From Fibrobacterota bacterium (GTDB taxonomy: Bacteria; Fibrobacterota; Chitinivibrionia; Chitinivibrionales; FEN-1185): a stretch of DNA of 64,000 nt. Of this stretch, positions 45,821 to 54,518 are shown in pieces (position 1 is the first letter of the stretch; every line of letters begins with the position of its first letter). The notes under the pieces were generated by a model, which worked only from the letters and a program-made list of their open reading frames with translations, was not told the DNA's origin and made no database searches. Location: the NCBI GenBank assembly GCA_003165595.1, contig PLWQ01000006.1, positions 1-64,000 on the forward strand, read 5' to 3'. The position numbers and the translations under genes were made by a program.

Positions 45821-46033
45821 CTAGTCTTGGTCGCGCGAGGTAACGTTCTTTGCGGCCGGTCCCTTCCTGGTTTGCGCTACTTCGAACATCACTCGTTGAC
45901 CTTCATACAGGATCTTGAAGCCTTCCGCTGCGATGTCCGAGCACGCCACGCCTATTTCCACGGCGCTTCCGTCCGGCGTAATCATGCCCCGTCCCCGACC
46001 CTCGCTGTACCACGCAACCGTACCGGTTTGCAC
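45821..46033 (-). CDS. degenerate cold-shock-domain protein
   Basis: 70 residues from a GTG at 46033 with GGGG upstream overlapping the mtnA stop. It keeps the CspA framework (TGTV.WY, ITPDGS, EGFKILYEGQRV.FEV, KGPAAKNV) but the nucleic-acid-binding motifs are altered: RNP1, normally KGFGFI, is RGRGMI, and RNP2, normally VFVHF, is EIGVAC. The aromatic stacking residues are therefore gone. It lies 4 bp after mtnA. Confidence 0.8.
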   Translation of the reverse strand: MQTGTVAWYSEGRGRGMITPDGSAVEIGVACSDIAAEGFKILYEGQRVMFEVAQTRKGPAAKNVTSRDQD

Positions 46034-46037
46034 GAGG

Positions 46038-47081
46038 TCACCCCAGCGCCTTCGCTATTGTCTCGGAATACGGGGGCCGAAGGACGCCCGCCTCCGTGAC
46101 AATCGCCGTAATAAGCGGGTGCGGCGTCACGTCGAACGCCGGGTTGAACACTGGCACGTTGGCGGGCGCAGTTTCGGTGCCGAAACCGCATATAATCTCC
46201 CGCGCGGGCCGTTCCTCTATGGGTATGCTTCTGCCGTTTGCAAGTGACAAGTCGAAGGTGGAAGACGGCGCCAGGACGTAGAATGGAATGCCGTGCGCTT
46301 TTGCCAGCAGCGCAACGCCGTAGGTACCGATCTTGTTGGCGGTGTCGCCGTTGGACGCTATTCTGTCCGCGCCGACCACCACCGCGTCAACCATTCCCCG
46401 CGCCATCACCGTTGCGGCCATATTGTCGCAAATCAAGGTAACCGGGATGCCCGCGGCCATGAGCTCGAACGACGTGATGCGCGCGCCCTGCAACAGCGGT
46501 CTTGTCTCGTCCGCGTACACGTGGATCACCGTCCCCTTTTCATGCGCGACATACACCGGCGCGAGGGCCGTTCCGTATTCGGTGGTTGCAAGTCCCCCGG
46601 CGTTGCAGTGCGTGAGTACCGCCTTGCAGTCTTTGACAAGCTCGAATCCGAATTCGCCTATAGCGCGGCACATCCGCCGGTCTTCTTCCATTATTTTTTG
46701 CGCTTCGGCAAGAAGCAACATCTTCTTCTCGCCCGTGCCCGCGTCGTTTGCGGATTCGGCCAGCCGCACCATTCTGCGCACAGCCCAGGGCAAATTAACC
46801 GCCGTGGGCCGCGAGGAAACAAGGTAGTCGGCCTGTCTCCTGAGTTCGGTTTCGAAAATCGCGGCCGAAGCGGTGTTCGGGACGGTACGAATCCCGAGAT
46901 ACAGGCCGAACGCGGCCGCAACCCCGATCGCCGGCGCTCCCCGAACCCGCAGGGATTTTATCGCCTCGTACATTTCTTCCGACGTGCGAATGTCCTTGTA
47001 CGCGAGTTCGCGGGGCAGCAGCGTCTGATCCACGATCCTCGCGCAGTCATTTGTCCATTGAATGGTCTTGAGGCGGGCCAT
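46038..47081 (-). CDS. mtnA: S-methyl-5-thioribose-1-phosphate isomerase
   Basis: Methionine salvage enzyme interconverting MTR-1-phosphate and methylthioribulose-1-phosphate. 347 residues, the usual length. Family segments: SLRVRGAPAIGVAAAFG, LTHCNAGGLATTEYGTALAPVY, ADETRPLLQGARITSFEL, ICDNMAA, VVGADRIASNGDTANKIGTYG and FNPAFDVTPHPLITAIVTE. The catalytic Cys (HCNAG) and Asp (VGADRI) are present. Other methionine-salvage genes are not nearby. Confidence 0.96.
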   Translation of the reverse strand: MARLKTIQWTNDCARIVDQTLLPRELAYKDIRTSEEMYEAIKSLRVRGAPAIGVAAAFGLYLGIRTVPNTASAAIFETELRRQADYLVSSRPTAVNLPWAVRRMVRLAESANDAGTGEKKMLLLAEAQKIMEEDRRMCRAIGEFGFELVKDCKAVLTHCNAGGLATTEYGTALAPVYVAHEKGTVIHVYADETRPLLQGARITSFELMAAGIPVTLICDNMAATVMARGMVDAVVVGADRIASNGDTANKIGTYGVALLAKAHGIPFYVLAPSSTFDLSLANGRSIPIEERPAREIICGFGTETAPANVPVFNPAFDVTPHPLITAIVTEAGVLRPPYSETIAKALG

Positions 47082-47153
47082 ACCGTCCGTTCTTTCTACC
47101 TTGGCGGGAATTCTGCTTCTGCAAGGCGCACTAGTGACGCAATCGTCTAAAAT

Positions 47154-47182
47154 GCAAGGGGCGATCCGCCATCGCCCCTTGC
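47154..47182 (-). terminator. terminator-like hairpin downstream of the EF-G-like gene
   Basis: GCAAGGGGCGAT and ATCGCCCCTTGC form a perfect 12-bp stem with a 5-nt loop, 30 bp after the EF-G-like stop. On the minus strand it is followed by ATTTTAG, a short T run. Confidence 0.75.
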
Positions 47183-47211
47183 GCCGCTTTGCGTTTCGGC
47201 CGCGAAATCCG

Positions 47212-49302
47212 CTATTCCTTGACTTCCTGCACCGTCTGCCTGGAGGCCTCGATGATTTTCTTCGCTACTTCGGTGGGAACCGGTTCATAATGGGAAAACG
47301 ACTTGGAAAAGTAGCCGCGTCCCTGCGAAAGCGCGCGCAGCGCCTGTGAATAGTTCTGCACCTCGGCTTCCGGCACCTTCGCGACAATGGTTTGAAATTT
47401 TCCTTCCGGCTCCATGCCGCCTATCTTGCCGCGCCGCGACGAGAGGTCTCCCATCACGTCGCCGGTGTAGTCGTCGGGAACCGTGATTCTCATGTCGGTA
47501 ATGGGCTCCAGCAGGATGGGGCCGGCCTGTTCGAAGGCGATCTTGAACACCTCACGTCCCGCAATCTGGAACGCGATGTCTTTGGAGTCGACAGGATGCG
47601 TCTTGCCGTCTACCAGGTACACCCGTACGTCCACAATTGGATACCCGGCCACAATACCTTCTTCGAGCTTGGCATGCACGCCTTTGTCAACGCTGGGCCT
47701 GAATGACTGATCGATGACGCCGCCGACGATCTTGTCGACGAACTCATACCCGGAACCCCTGGGCTGCGGTTCCAGATCGATTGCCACCTTGGCATACTGG
47801 CCGGCGCCGCCCGATTGCTTCTTGTGCGCATATTCGACGTACCTGACGGTCTTGGTGATAGTCTCACGGTACGAAATCTTCGGTATTTTCTTTTCGACTT
47901 CCACCTTGAAGCGGCTCTTGAGGCTGCTCAGGACGATGTCGATGTGGATATCACCCATAGCCGAGAGGATCGACTGGCGGATATCGGCATGGTACTTGTA
48001 CGTAAAAGTCGGGTCTTCCTCGTGGAGCTTGGCGAATCCCATGCCGATCTTGTCTTCGTCGCCTTTGTTCTTCGAGGTGATGGCCACGTTGACCAGAGGC
48101 TCGGTGAACTTGATAGAGGGGAAAACGTACGGCACACCCTTGTCGGCCAGTGTGTCGCACGTATGCGTGTCTTTCATTTTGAGCATGGCGCCTATGTCGC
48201 CGAAACCGATTTCCGCCGTGTCGACCCGCTCGTGCCCGCGCATGAAATACATGTTGCTGATCCGCTCCGGCGAGTTCCGCGTTAGATTCTGGACGTCTTT
48301 GCCGGCAATGAGTCTGCCGGTAAAAACCCGGACGCAGTTGAAGTCGCCGATGTGCTCTTCCGAAATGGTCTTGAACACGAAGGCGGAAACGGGCATGGAT
48401 TCCGATACCTGAATGGTCTTCCGTTCGTCGCCTGCCAGCACCTCCACTTCTTTGCGCGACAGAGGGGACGGACAAAGGCTCACAATCATGTTGAGCAGAA
48501 CGTCCGTCCCCATGTTGAGCAGAGCGCTGCCGCTGAGCAGCGGTGCAATGACGCCCCCTAGAATCCCTTTTGCAAGGCCCTGTTTGAGTTCGTCAAGCGT
48601 TAACTCGCCGTTTTCAAAATATTTGTTCATGAGCGCCTCGTCGGTCTCGGCAACCGATTCCATCAGAGACGAGCGCAGGGCATCCACCGTGGAGGAGAGT
48701 TCGGACGGGATGTCCACCTTCTTCCCGACCCCGTTTCCATCGCGCACATACTCGAAGGCTTCCTTATTGACAAGATCGACCACGCCGGTAAACGACGCGC
48801 CTGTCCCCATGGGAATCGCCAGGGGCACAAGCGAAGTGCCGTACGTTTCCTTGAGGTTTGCCAGCGTCTTCTCGAAATCGACGTTGTCCTTGTCCATGCC
48901 GTTGACAAAGAACACCTTCGGCATCTTCGCCTCTTCCACAAACCGCGACATGAGCTCGGTTCCCACCTGGACGCCGTCGACCGCGCTCACCAGAATCACG
49001 GACGATTCCACCACGCGCAGGGCGGCCTTTGCGTCACCCTGCAGGTCGAGAAACCCCGGGGTATCGAGGAAGTTGATTTTTGCATCGTTCCACTCGCAGA
49101 ACCCGAGCTTCATGGTGATGGTCATCTTGCGATCTTTCTCGTCGGGCCGCGAGTCGAAAATACTGGTGCCGTTGTTGACCTTATTCAGCTTGGCGGTGCC
49201 TTTGGACGTAAAACAGGCCGCCTCAAGAAGGGACGTTTTTCCCACGCCGCCGTGTGAAAGCAGGCAGACATTCCGAATCGAGTTCGCTTCGTACTTCTTC
49301 AT
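47212..49302 (-). CDS. elongation factor G-like GTPase
   Basis: 696 residues from ATG 49302 (GGAGG upstream). The G domain has HGGVGKTS (17-24) in place of the canonical HIDAGKTT, and DTPG (80-83). The fourth G motif is NGMD (134-137) where NKMD is expected. The domain IV-V wording follows EF-G: YAHKKQSGGAGQYAKV, GRGYF. This is the EF-G-like/FusA2 paralogue type found beside the housekeeping EF-G in many phyla. Its role may be in stress translation or ribosome recycling. A standard fusA is not in the window. Confidence 0.9.
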   Translation of the reverse strand: MKKYEANSIRNVCLLSHGGVGKTSLLEAACFTSKGTAKLNKVNNGTSIFDSRPDEKDRKMTITMKLGFCEWNDAKINFLDTPGFLDLQGDAKAALRVVESSVILVSAVDGVQVGTELMSRFVEEAKMPKVFFVNGMDKDNVDFEKTLANLKETYGTSLVPLAIPMGTGASFTGVVDLVNKEAFEYVRDGNGVGKKVDIPSELSSTVDALRSSLMESVAETDEALMNKYFENGELTLDELKQGLAKGILGGVIAPLLSGSALLNMGTDVLLNMIVSLCPSPLSRKEVEVLAGDERKTIQVSESMPVSAFVFKTISEEHIGDFNCVRVFTGRLIAGKDVQNLTRNSPERISNMYFMRGHERVDTAEIGFGDIGAMLKMKDTHTCDTLADKGVPYVFPSIKFTEPLVNVAITSKNKGDEDKIGMGFAKLHEEDPTFTYKYHADIRQSILSAMGDIHIDIVLSSLKSRFKVEVEKKIPKISYRETITKTVRYVEYAHKKQSGGAGQYAKVAIDLEPQPRGSGYEFVDKIVGGVIDQSFRPSVDKGVHAKLEEGIVAGYPIVDVRVYLVDGKTHPVDSKDIAFQIAGREVFKIAFEQAGPILLEPITDMRITVPDDYTGDVMGDLSSRRGKIGGMEPEGKFQTIVAKVPEAEVQNYSQALRALSQGRGYFSKSFSHYEPVPTEVAKKIIEASRQTVQEVKE

Positions 49303-49449
49303 GCATCCTCCGGTGTGAGACACGGTGAGCAAAGGGCCGTTGTCTGGTAACAAGAAAGATCGCGCTGTTGCCAGGTTGGGACAAGAGTTTCAAATATAAA
49401 AGAGTTCTTTATTATGAGGCAATAAAAATGCGGGAAATGGCCTGGTTTT

Positions 49450-49812
49450 CTAGGGTTTGAGCCACCACTTCCCGTCGGCCGGCGACCAGCTTCCGATGCG
49501 AAAGAAGGTAAACGTAGTGGTCCATTGCCCGTCGCGGGAACCGTTGGACCCGTCCGGGAAAATTCCCCTGAAGTACCCTTCGGGAGCGATGATGTATGCA
49601 AAATCCCATTGAAAGTGATCGTAAATGCGAATTCCGAATCCCAGATGTGTTTCGTACTTCCGGTCCGCAACGTCCAGAAGACATTTCCCTACTCCTACTT
49701 GTCGGCTTGGAACCCGGCCATCGGACGCTCGGCCCTGCGGACAAGACCTTGGTCCAGCCGTTATTGACAAAATAGTTTGCGCGCCGATTGAACACTTGTG
49801 GCGCGTATGCAC
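49450..49812 (-). pseudogene. decayed 3' end of a beta-strand-rich protein
   Basis: On the minus strand the first part reads sensibly in one frame (FNRRANYFVNNGWTKVL) and the last part in another (SRQVGVGKCLLDVADRKYETHLGFGIRIY, then QWDFAYIIAPEGY and WTTTFTFFRIGSW), with no single frame giving both. The alternation and aromatic content look like outer-membrane beta strands. The 5' part seems lost, so this is probably a frameshifted remnant. Not recognised as a family. Confidence 0.35.
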
Positions 49813-49813
49813 T

Positions 49814-50122
49814 TCAATGATCGCGGCTGGTGGTTTTCAACTTCTGAAACTTGACGTGCGGTTTTGCACCAAGCGCTCTGCCGACCCGACGCAGAAACGA
49901 CAGACTCAGGTTCCGGTAGCTCCCCGATTCCAAGCGGGCGATTGCCGGTTGTGAAGTATGAACCTTTCCGGCAAGCTCTTTCTGTGTCATGCCGGCCCCT
50001 ATCCGCAAGCGGATGACTTCTTGGGCGACATCAAATTCTTCTTTCAGATCTTCATATTCTGCGCGAAACTCGGGGTTCTTGAGCTGTTCTTTCAGCATGT
50101 CGTCAAATCTGTGCATTTTCAT
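49814..50122 (-). CDS. higA: HigA-type XRE-family antitoxin
   Basis: 102 residues. A charged N-terminal helix, then an HTH of the Xre/Cro type: IRLRIGAGMTQKELAGKVHTSQPAIARLESGSYRNLSLSFLRRVGRALG. Overlaps the upstream toxin gene by 4 bp (ATGA). The toxin-first order is that of higBA systems. It would neutralise HigB and repress its own promoter. Confidence 0.92.
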   Translation of the reverse strand: MKMHRFDDMLKEQLKNPEFRAEYEDLKEEFDVAQEVIRLRIGAGMTQKELAGKVHTSQPAIARLESGSYRNLSLSFLRRVGRALGAKPHVKFQKLKTTSRDH

Positions 50123-50457
50123 GAACTTTGCTCCTTGAAGAAATCATTTCGTATTCTCAGTGCGCGCTGTATTTCTTGCTCGTCTGTTCTATCTGCTTTC
50201 TTGATGTATCCTGATGTGGCGACATACAATCTTTCCCTGTAATGGAAATAAAAGATTCTGCAAATATTGGTCGCCAGCTTTATGCGAAGTTCCTTAAGCC
50301 CTTCTGTGTTTTTCAATGTTTTCGCATGCGGCTCGCCAAGCCGGTAGCCGAAGAGTTTGAGAAGTTCAATGCCTCGATACACCTTAGCCCGCATCTTTTC
50401 AGGCAGGCCATTAATAAATTCATACGCCGGAGGCAGAACAATCACTTCAAAGTCCAT
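50119..50457 (-). CDS. higB: HigB/RelE-superfamily toxin (Gp49-like)
   Basis: About 112 residues from ATG 50457 (MDFEVIVLPPAYEF). Conserved wording: GLPEKMRAKVYRGIELL, GEPHAKTLKNTEGLKELRI, and CRIFYFHYRERLYVATSGYIKKADRTDEQEIQRA. This is the mRNA-interferase fold of the Gp49/HigB branch, cleaving mRNA at the ribosome. Translationally coupled to the HigA antitoxin. Adjacent to a second toxin pair on the other strand. Confidence 0.9.
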   Translation of the reverse strand: MDFEVIVLPPAYEFINGLPEKMRAKVYRGIELLKLFGYRLGEPHAKTLKNTEGLKELRIKLATNICRIFYFHYRERLYVATSGYIKKADRTDEQEIQRALRIRNDFFKEQSS

Positions 50458-50469
50458 GATTAAATATAC

Positions 50470-50488
50470 CAATATTGATATAATATTG
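50470..50488 (-). promoter_or_regulatory. likely HigA operator over the higBA promoter
   Basis: CAATATT (50470-50476) and AATATTG (50482-50488) form a perfect 7-bp inverted repeat with a 5-bp centre, 12 bp before the toxin ATG in AT-rich DNA. This is where a self-repressing Xre antitoxin would bind. The 248-bp gap to mazE holds nothing coding. Confidence 0.55.
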
Positions 50489-50705
50489 CAAGCTATTTCA
50501 TTACCATAGTCCGCATTAATTCTTGTTTTTTTGCCCGAAGGGTTTGTATTCCATCCCTTTAAGAACGGGAGTGACCATCTTCCGCATCACCGATTCTTCT
50601 TCAATACTACGACTATGTCCGCATCCACAAATATATTGCCATTCTAGGCGTAATTACTTATAATTATATTTGGATAGCCATATATTACCTCTTCCGGAGT
50701 CCACT

Positions 50706-50960
50706 ATGGTTGAACAAATCAAAATTTCAATAGTACAGATCGGCAGTTCGAGGGGTGTAAGAATTCCGAAGAAGGTTCTCACTCGCCTTGGCCTGAAAGA
50801 TTCGGCGATAGCAACTATTACCGATGATTCGATCACTTTGAAGGCATCGGTAACACCAAGGGAAGGATGGGAGGCGGATTTCAAGCGATGTCACGAGCTT
50901 GGTGATGACGCCCTGCTTATCCCCGATGATCTCGATGCGGATCAATGGAAGGATTTGTAA
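50706..50960 (+). CDS. mazE: MazE/AbrB-type antitoxin
   Basis: 84 residues from ATG 50706. SpoVT/AbrB-like swapped-hairpin start (ISIVQIGSSRGVRIPKKVLTRLGLKD, ITDDSITLKAS) and a less structured C-terminus rich in acids (LGDDALLIPDDLDADQWKDL), which typically binds the toxin. The stop overlaps the mazF ATG by one base (TAATG). Confidence 0.9.
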   Translation: MVEQIKISIVQIGSSRGVRIPKKVLTRLGLKDSAIATITDDSITLKASVTPREGWEADFKRCHELGDDALLIPDDLDADQWKDL

Positions 50961-51283
50961 TGCACATTACCCAATATGAACTATGCATTGTCGATTTGAA
51001 TCCTACCAAGGGATCGGAGATGCAGAAGATTCGCCCATGTGTCGTCCTGTCACCCACAGAAGCGAACAAGTATCTCAATACGGTTATCGTGGCTCCAGTC
51101 ACGTCAAAGATCCATCGGTTCAAATTCCGGGTACAAGTGAGTGCTGGAAAAGTAACCGGAGAAATTGCTTTAGATCAAATCAGAACAATTGACAAGTCAA
51201 GAATCACCAAAACCGTCGGCATTCTTGATGCACAGACTATAGCCATTTTGAAGAGCACAATAAAGGAATTTCTTGTTGATTAA
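50960..51283 (+). CDS. mazF: MazF/PemK-type endoribonuclease toxin
   Basis: 107 residues from ATG 50960, with AAGGA upstream. Family pattern: YELCIVDLNPTKGSEMQKIRPCVVLSP, NTVIVAPVTSK, and IALDQIRTIDKSRI, which holds the conserved DQIRTID of MazF. Cleaves mRNA at short sequence sites. Forms a standard antitoxin-first operon with mazE. Confidence 0.93.
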   Translation: MHITQYELCIVDLNPTKGSEMQKIRPCVVLSPTEANKYLNTVIVAPVTSKIHRFKFRVQVSAGKVTGEIALDQIRTIDKSRITKTVGILDAQTIAILKSTIKEFLVD

Positions 51284-51893
51284 GAATAATAGTTCTCGGC
51301 ATCGACGTTGTGATATTCCGGCGGCGGCGGTTGCCTGATTTGTTGTTGGAATCTTGTTAAGACGCTTCGGATTAAGATAATAGATCACCGGCAGCAGATA
51401 TCATAATACCCTGATTTTGATGTTATTATTGCACGTCTGAACGCCTCCTGAGGATCAGCCCAATACTCTCGCGTTTAAACCCATGAAAAATGAGAAGAAT
51501 TGCCCTACCCCAGCTGCAATCTCTTGCCTGCCATAATGCTTTGCCGGTGCCGGGTGGCATTTTCCGTGTATTTCCAGTACGTTATTGCTTTAATGGCGGA
51601 TAAAATCCGACCGTCTCACCTACGTTGCAATTCCTTATCTTGGAATAGGTTGCCGGCTGTTTGAAGTCTTGACTAAGCTGTAAATTAAACGAAGAATTGC
51701 CCGATTTCCGGGCGCGCAGGAACGCGGCAAAATTATTGTGGGCCGCTAACTCCCTTATTCTAACCAAGATAGCGACTCCCCAACCTGTGGGGTACATTTA
51801 GTGCTTGACACACAAGCTGTTGTTGGTTATAATTGAAAGGCAATCTGCAGGGCATTCCGTGATGGTTGACATTTCCTTAACCGGGAGAACCAA
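51284..51893. other. 610-bp stretch without recognisable genes
   Basis: AT-richer than the surroundings, with no frame that has both a ribosome-binding site and family similarity. Probably decayed accessory DNA after the toxin-antitoxin genes. Confidence 0.5.
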
Positions 51894-52127
51894 ATGCAGC
51901 TTTTCAAAATCACCTGTTCTCAGTGCCCGCATTACGACTCTTGTTCTCAGAAGACAAGGATGTTTGTCAATTACTGCGGATCAAGGATCAACAACGTTCA
52001 GGAAAACGTCCGCGCCGCCATAACGGAGTGCAGATCAAAACACGGCTACATGCTTCAAAGTGTGATTTTCCCGGCCTCAACCCCGCTCCACAAGAGCATT
52101 AGGCCTGTCGCGTTATCCGGAATCTAG
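51894..52127 (+). CDS. small Cys-rich protein of unknown function
   Basis: 77 residues. GGGAGAACCAA precedes the ATG at 51894. The first half has five or six cysteines in a CxxC.....C spacing (ITCSQCPHYDSCSQKTRMFVNYC), then an ITECRSK. It may bind metal. No close relative recognised; the good start context and dense cysteines favour a real gene. Confidence 0.5.
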   Translation: MQLFKITCSQCPHYDSCSQKTRMFVNYCGSRINNVQENVRAAITECRSKHGYMLQSVIFPASTPLHKSIRPVALSGI

Positions 52128-52134
52128 CCCTCGC

Positions 52135-52318
52135 AGTAAAGAACCACGGCCATAGGCGGTGGCTTTGATGAGGGGGTAAAAGGGCATGCTTTACAATGGA
52201 TGGTGCGAAGCACCGCTTCCAGCCCCTTACGAAACGAAAGTGAGAAACCCCCGAAATCAAAGAAAGCACGTCAGAGTGCTTTTTCGTAACATTGTGCACC
52301 ACGCCCGTAGGGCGTGGT
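52135..52318 (+). repeat. partial composite palindrome and neighbouring hairpins
   Basis: AGTAAAGAACCACGGCC with partner GGCGGTGGC at 52135-52163 is a diverged copy of the repeat seen at 22313. AAAGCAC/GTGCTTT at 52263-52282 followed by TTTT looks like a terminator. CCACGCCC/GGGCGTGG at 52299-52317 is a third hairpin. The gap from 52128 to 52469 contains these and no gene. Confidence 0.6.
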
Positions 52319-52469
52319 CTGTTTTCGAAAAAAACGCCACCGGCTTCTCTCTGATGCTTGTTCGCGCTGCACAAAATCAATCTAAATCCAATCATTGACT
52401 CCCATTTCAAAAGATGGGATAATAAGTGCAATCTTCCCTTTGTACGAATTTGGGGCACAAGGATATGTC

Positions 52470-53429
52470 ATGGCTATTGACGTTGTAGAAGTAAGGCGGC
52501 GGCTGCTTTCCCTGCTCACGGATCCTAATCTCGTCAACGATTATCTCCGGCAATACGGGCCCAACCTTGATATCAAGCACATAAAGGCGCTCAAAGAGGC
52601 CCGCGCCAAGGCGTCGGAGCTTGCCGAGGAAGGCGCAGGACACGACCCGATTTACGAAATAATAGTCTCGTGCCCCGTGTGCGGCATCGAAGACATCACC
52701 TGCTACGAACTTCGCGCCAAGAGCCAACAGATCACCAAGAACAAATTTCTCGTCCCCCTGTTCCAGGGAGCGTCCGGATTCAGGACCGTGGACTACGCGC
52801 TTGTGGCGGTTACCGTGTGCCCGCGCTGCCTTTTCGCGTCTCCCGACAAGAAAGATTGGATGCGAACCGACGAGAAGACGCAAATACCCGCCAACGTGAT
52901 CATGACCCTGCAGGAGAAAATCGGCGAGCGCAAGGCCATCATGCGCGCAGTCTCCGAAGTAAGAGGATATTTTTCGCGTCCCCGCACCGCGGACGCCGCC
53001 ATAGCGAGCTATCAGCTTTCCATGGCGCGTGCCCGCGTTGAGGCCTGGTACGAACAACCCTACGCGCTGTATAAACTCGGCGCATATTCCCTGCGAATTG
53101 CCAAGATCGTCAAAGACACGGGCGGCGACAACCGCGACGCGCTTCGCGAGGCGCTCGGTTTTTTTGAGGAATCGTTCAGAACGTCCAACAGTCCGTCTGA
53201 AGAAATAGAAATGCAGGTGATTTACACCATTGTCGCCCTCAACCTGAAACTCGGGGACCATAAGAAAGCCAACTCCTACATCGGCGTTTTCACCAATCTG
53301 CACAACAGCAGAGCGATGGAAATGAAGGAAGACCCCAAGCTGCAGACCATTCTTATTGACAGATGGTCCGACAAATCGAAAATGCTCTGGGAGGACCGCG
53401 ACAGAGAGGATTTGTTCAAAGACGAGTAG
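52470..53429 (+). CDS. DUF2225-family protein
   Basis: 319 residues from ATG 52470 (AAGGA upstream). Two CxxC pairs are seen: SCPVCGIEDITCYELRAKS and VTVCPRCLFAS, in the DUF2225 arrangement, so a zinc-bound unit is likely. The rest is helical with TPR-like character (YEQPYALYKLGAYSLRIAKIVKD...ALREALGFFEESF). Function unknown. Confidence 0.85.
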   Translation: MAIDVVEVRRRLLSLLTDPNLVNDYLRQYGPNLDIKHIKALKEARAKASELAEEGAGHDPIYEIIVSCPVCGIEDITCYELRAKSQQITKNKFLVPLFQGASGFRTVDYALVAVTVCPRCLFASPDKKDWMRTDEKTQIPANVIMTLQEKIGERKAIMRAVSEVRGYFSRPRTADAAIASYQLSMARARVEAWYEQPYALYKLGAYSLRIAKIVKDTGGDNRDALREALGFFEESFRTSNSPSEEIEMQVIYTIVALNLKLGDHKKANSYIGVFTNLHNSRAMEMKEDPKLQTILIDRWSDKSKMLWEDRDREDLFKDE

Positions 53430-53581
53430 ACGCTATCCTCCGTTCTCTTGTCGTCCCCGCTTCAATGGCTTTGTTTGACCCCGCCATGCCTTTTTGTCCC
53501 TTCCTGTGATGTATTTTTTATGGGGCCGACGCATCCGGTTCATGCGCGCCGGCCGGGCAAACCCTTATCCCGGGATATCGG

Positions 53582-54508
53582 ATGGACTCAATCACTATTG
53601 ACAATGTCGAAATCACCCTTTCCCACCCCGTGGACGTTGTCGCCGAGTGGATCGGTCAGGAGGAGCCGCTGCGCCAGCTGCTCGCCTGCTGGCTCACCGT
53701 GGCAAACGACGACCTGCCGCTCACGCCGCGGCTTATCGGCGTGCCCGGTATCGGCAAAACCACGCTGGCGATCACGGCCGCACGCAAACGGGGCCAGCCC
53801 GCATACGTGATGCAATGCACCGCGGACACCCGGCCCGAAGACCTGCTCGTGACCCCGGTCCTGTCGGACAAGGGTAAAATCGCCTACCACGCGAGTCCGC
53901 TGCTCTCCGCCGCGCTCACCGGCGGCATTGCCGTGCTCGACGAGGGCAACCGCATGTCCGAGAAATCGTGGGCGTCGCTGGCCGGGCTGTTTGACAACAG
54001 GAGAACCGCCGAATCGGTTGTCGCCGGCGTGGTGGTAAAAGCCCACAAGGAATTCCGGGCCGTGGTCACCATGAACGAAGATTCGTCGACCTTCGAGATT
54101 CCCGATTACATCATGTCGCGTTTGCAACCCGGGATCGAAATCGGTTTTCCCGACCGGCCCGACGAACTTGCCATTCTTTCGTATAACCTGCCCTTTTGCC
54201 CGGAGGAGGTTCTGGACATATGCGTCGACTTCCTGCAGCGGGCGCATGGACTCGACCTTCCCTATTCGGTGCGCGACGGCATCAACGCCATACGCTACAC
54301 GCTCAAAAAGAAGCAGGCCGATCCGTCGGGCGAAACCGGAGCCCTTTTCGAAGGATCGATCAGCCAGATTCTCGGGCGCGAGGCGCTCGACCTCGACGCT
54401 CTGGCCGCCAAACGCAAACAGTCCGGAGCGCATTTGCCGACCATGAGCCTGGGCGACTACTTCTTTCCCGAGGATGACGACTTGAATCCCGACGCAAAAA
54501 CCGACTAA
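53582..54508 (+). CDS. MoxR-type AAA+ ATPase
   Basis: 308 residues. Walker A GVPGIGKTTL (about 57-66), Walker B AVLDEGNRM, and a sensor-1-like VVTMNEDSST fit the MoxR/dynein-related clade of AAA+ proteins, which remodel partner proteins and usually pair with a VWA-domain protein. Here the following two genes carry no MIDAS-like DxSxS motif. It precedes the 615-residue protein by 10 bp. Confidence 0.9.
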   Translation: MDSITIDNVEITLSHPVDVVAEWIGQEEPLRQLLACWLTVANDDLPLTPRLIGVPGIGKTTLAITAARKRGQPAYVMQCTADTRPEDLLVTPVLSDKGKIAYHASPLLSAALTGGIAVLDEGNRMSEKSWASLAGLFDNRRTAESVVAGVVVKAHKEFRAVVTMNEDSSTFEIPDYIMSRLQPGIEIGFPDRPDELAILSYNLPFCPEEVLDICVDFLQRAHGLDLPYSVRDGINAIRYTLKKKQADPSGETGALFEGSISQILGREALDLDALAAKRKQSGAHLPTMSLGDYFFPEDDDLNPDAKTD

Positions 54509-54518
54509 GGCAGCGGTC

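Noticed and set aside
51582-51797. 71-residue minus-strand frame
   Set aside because: No ribosome-binding site and no similarity; composition is not clearly protein-like.
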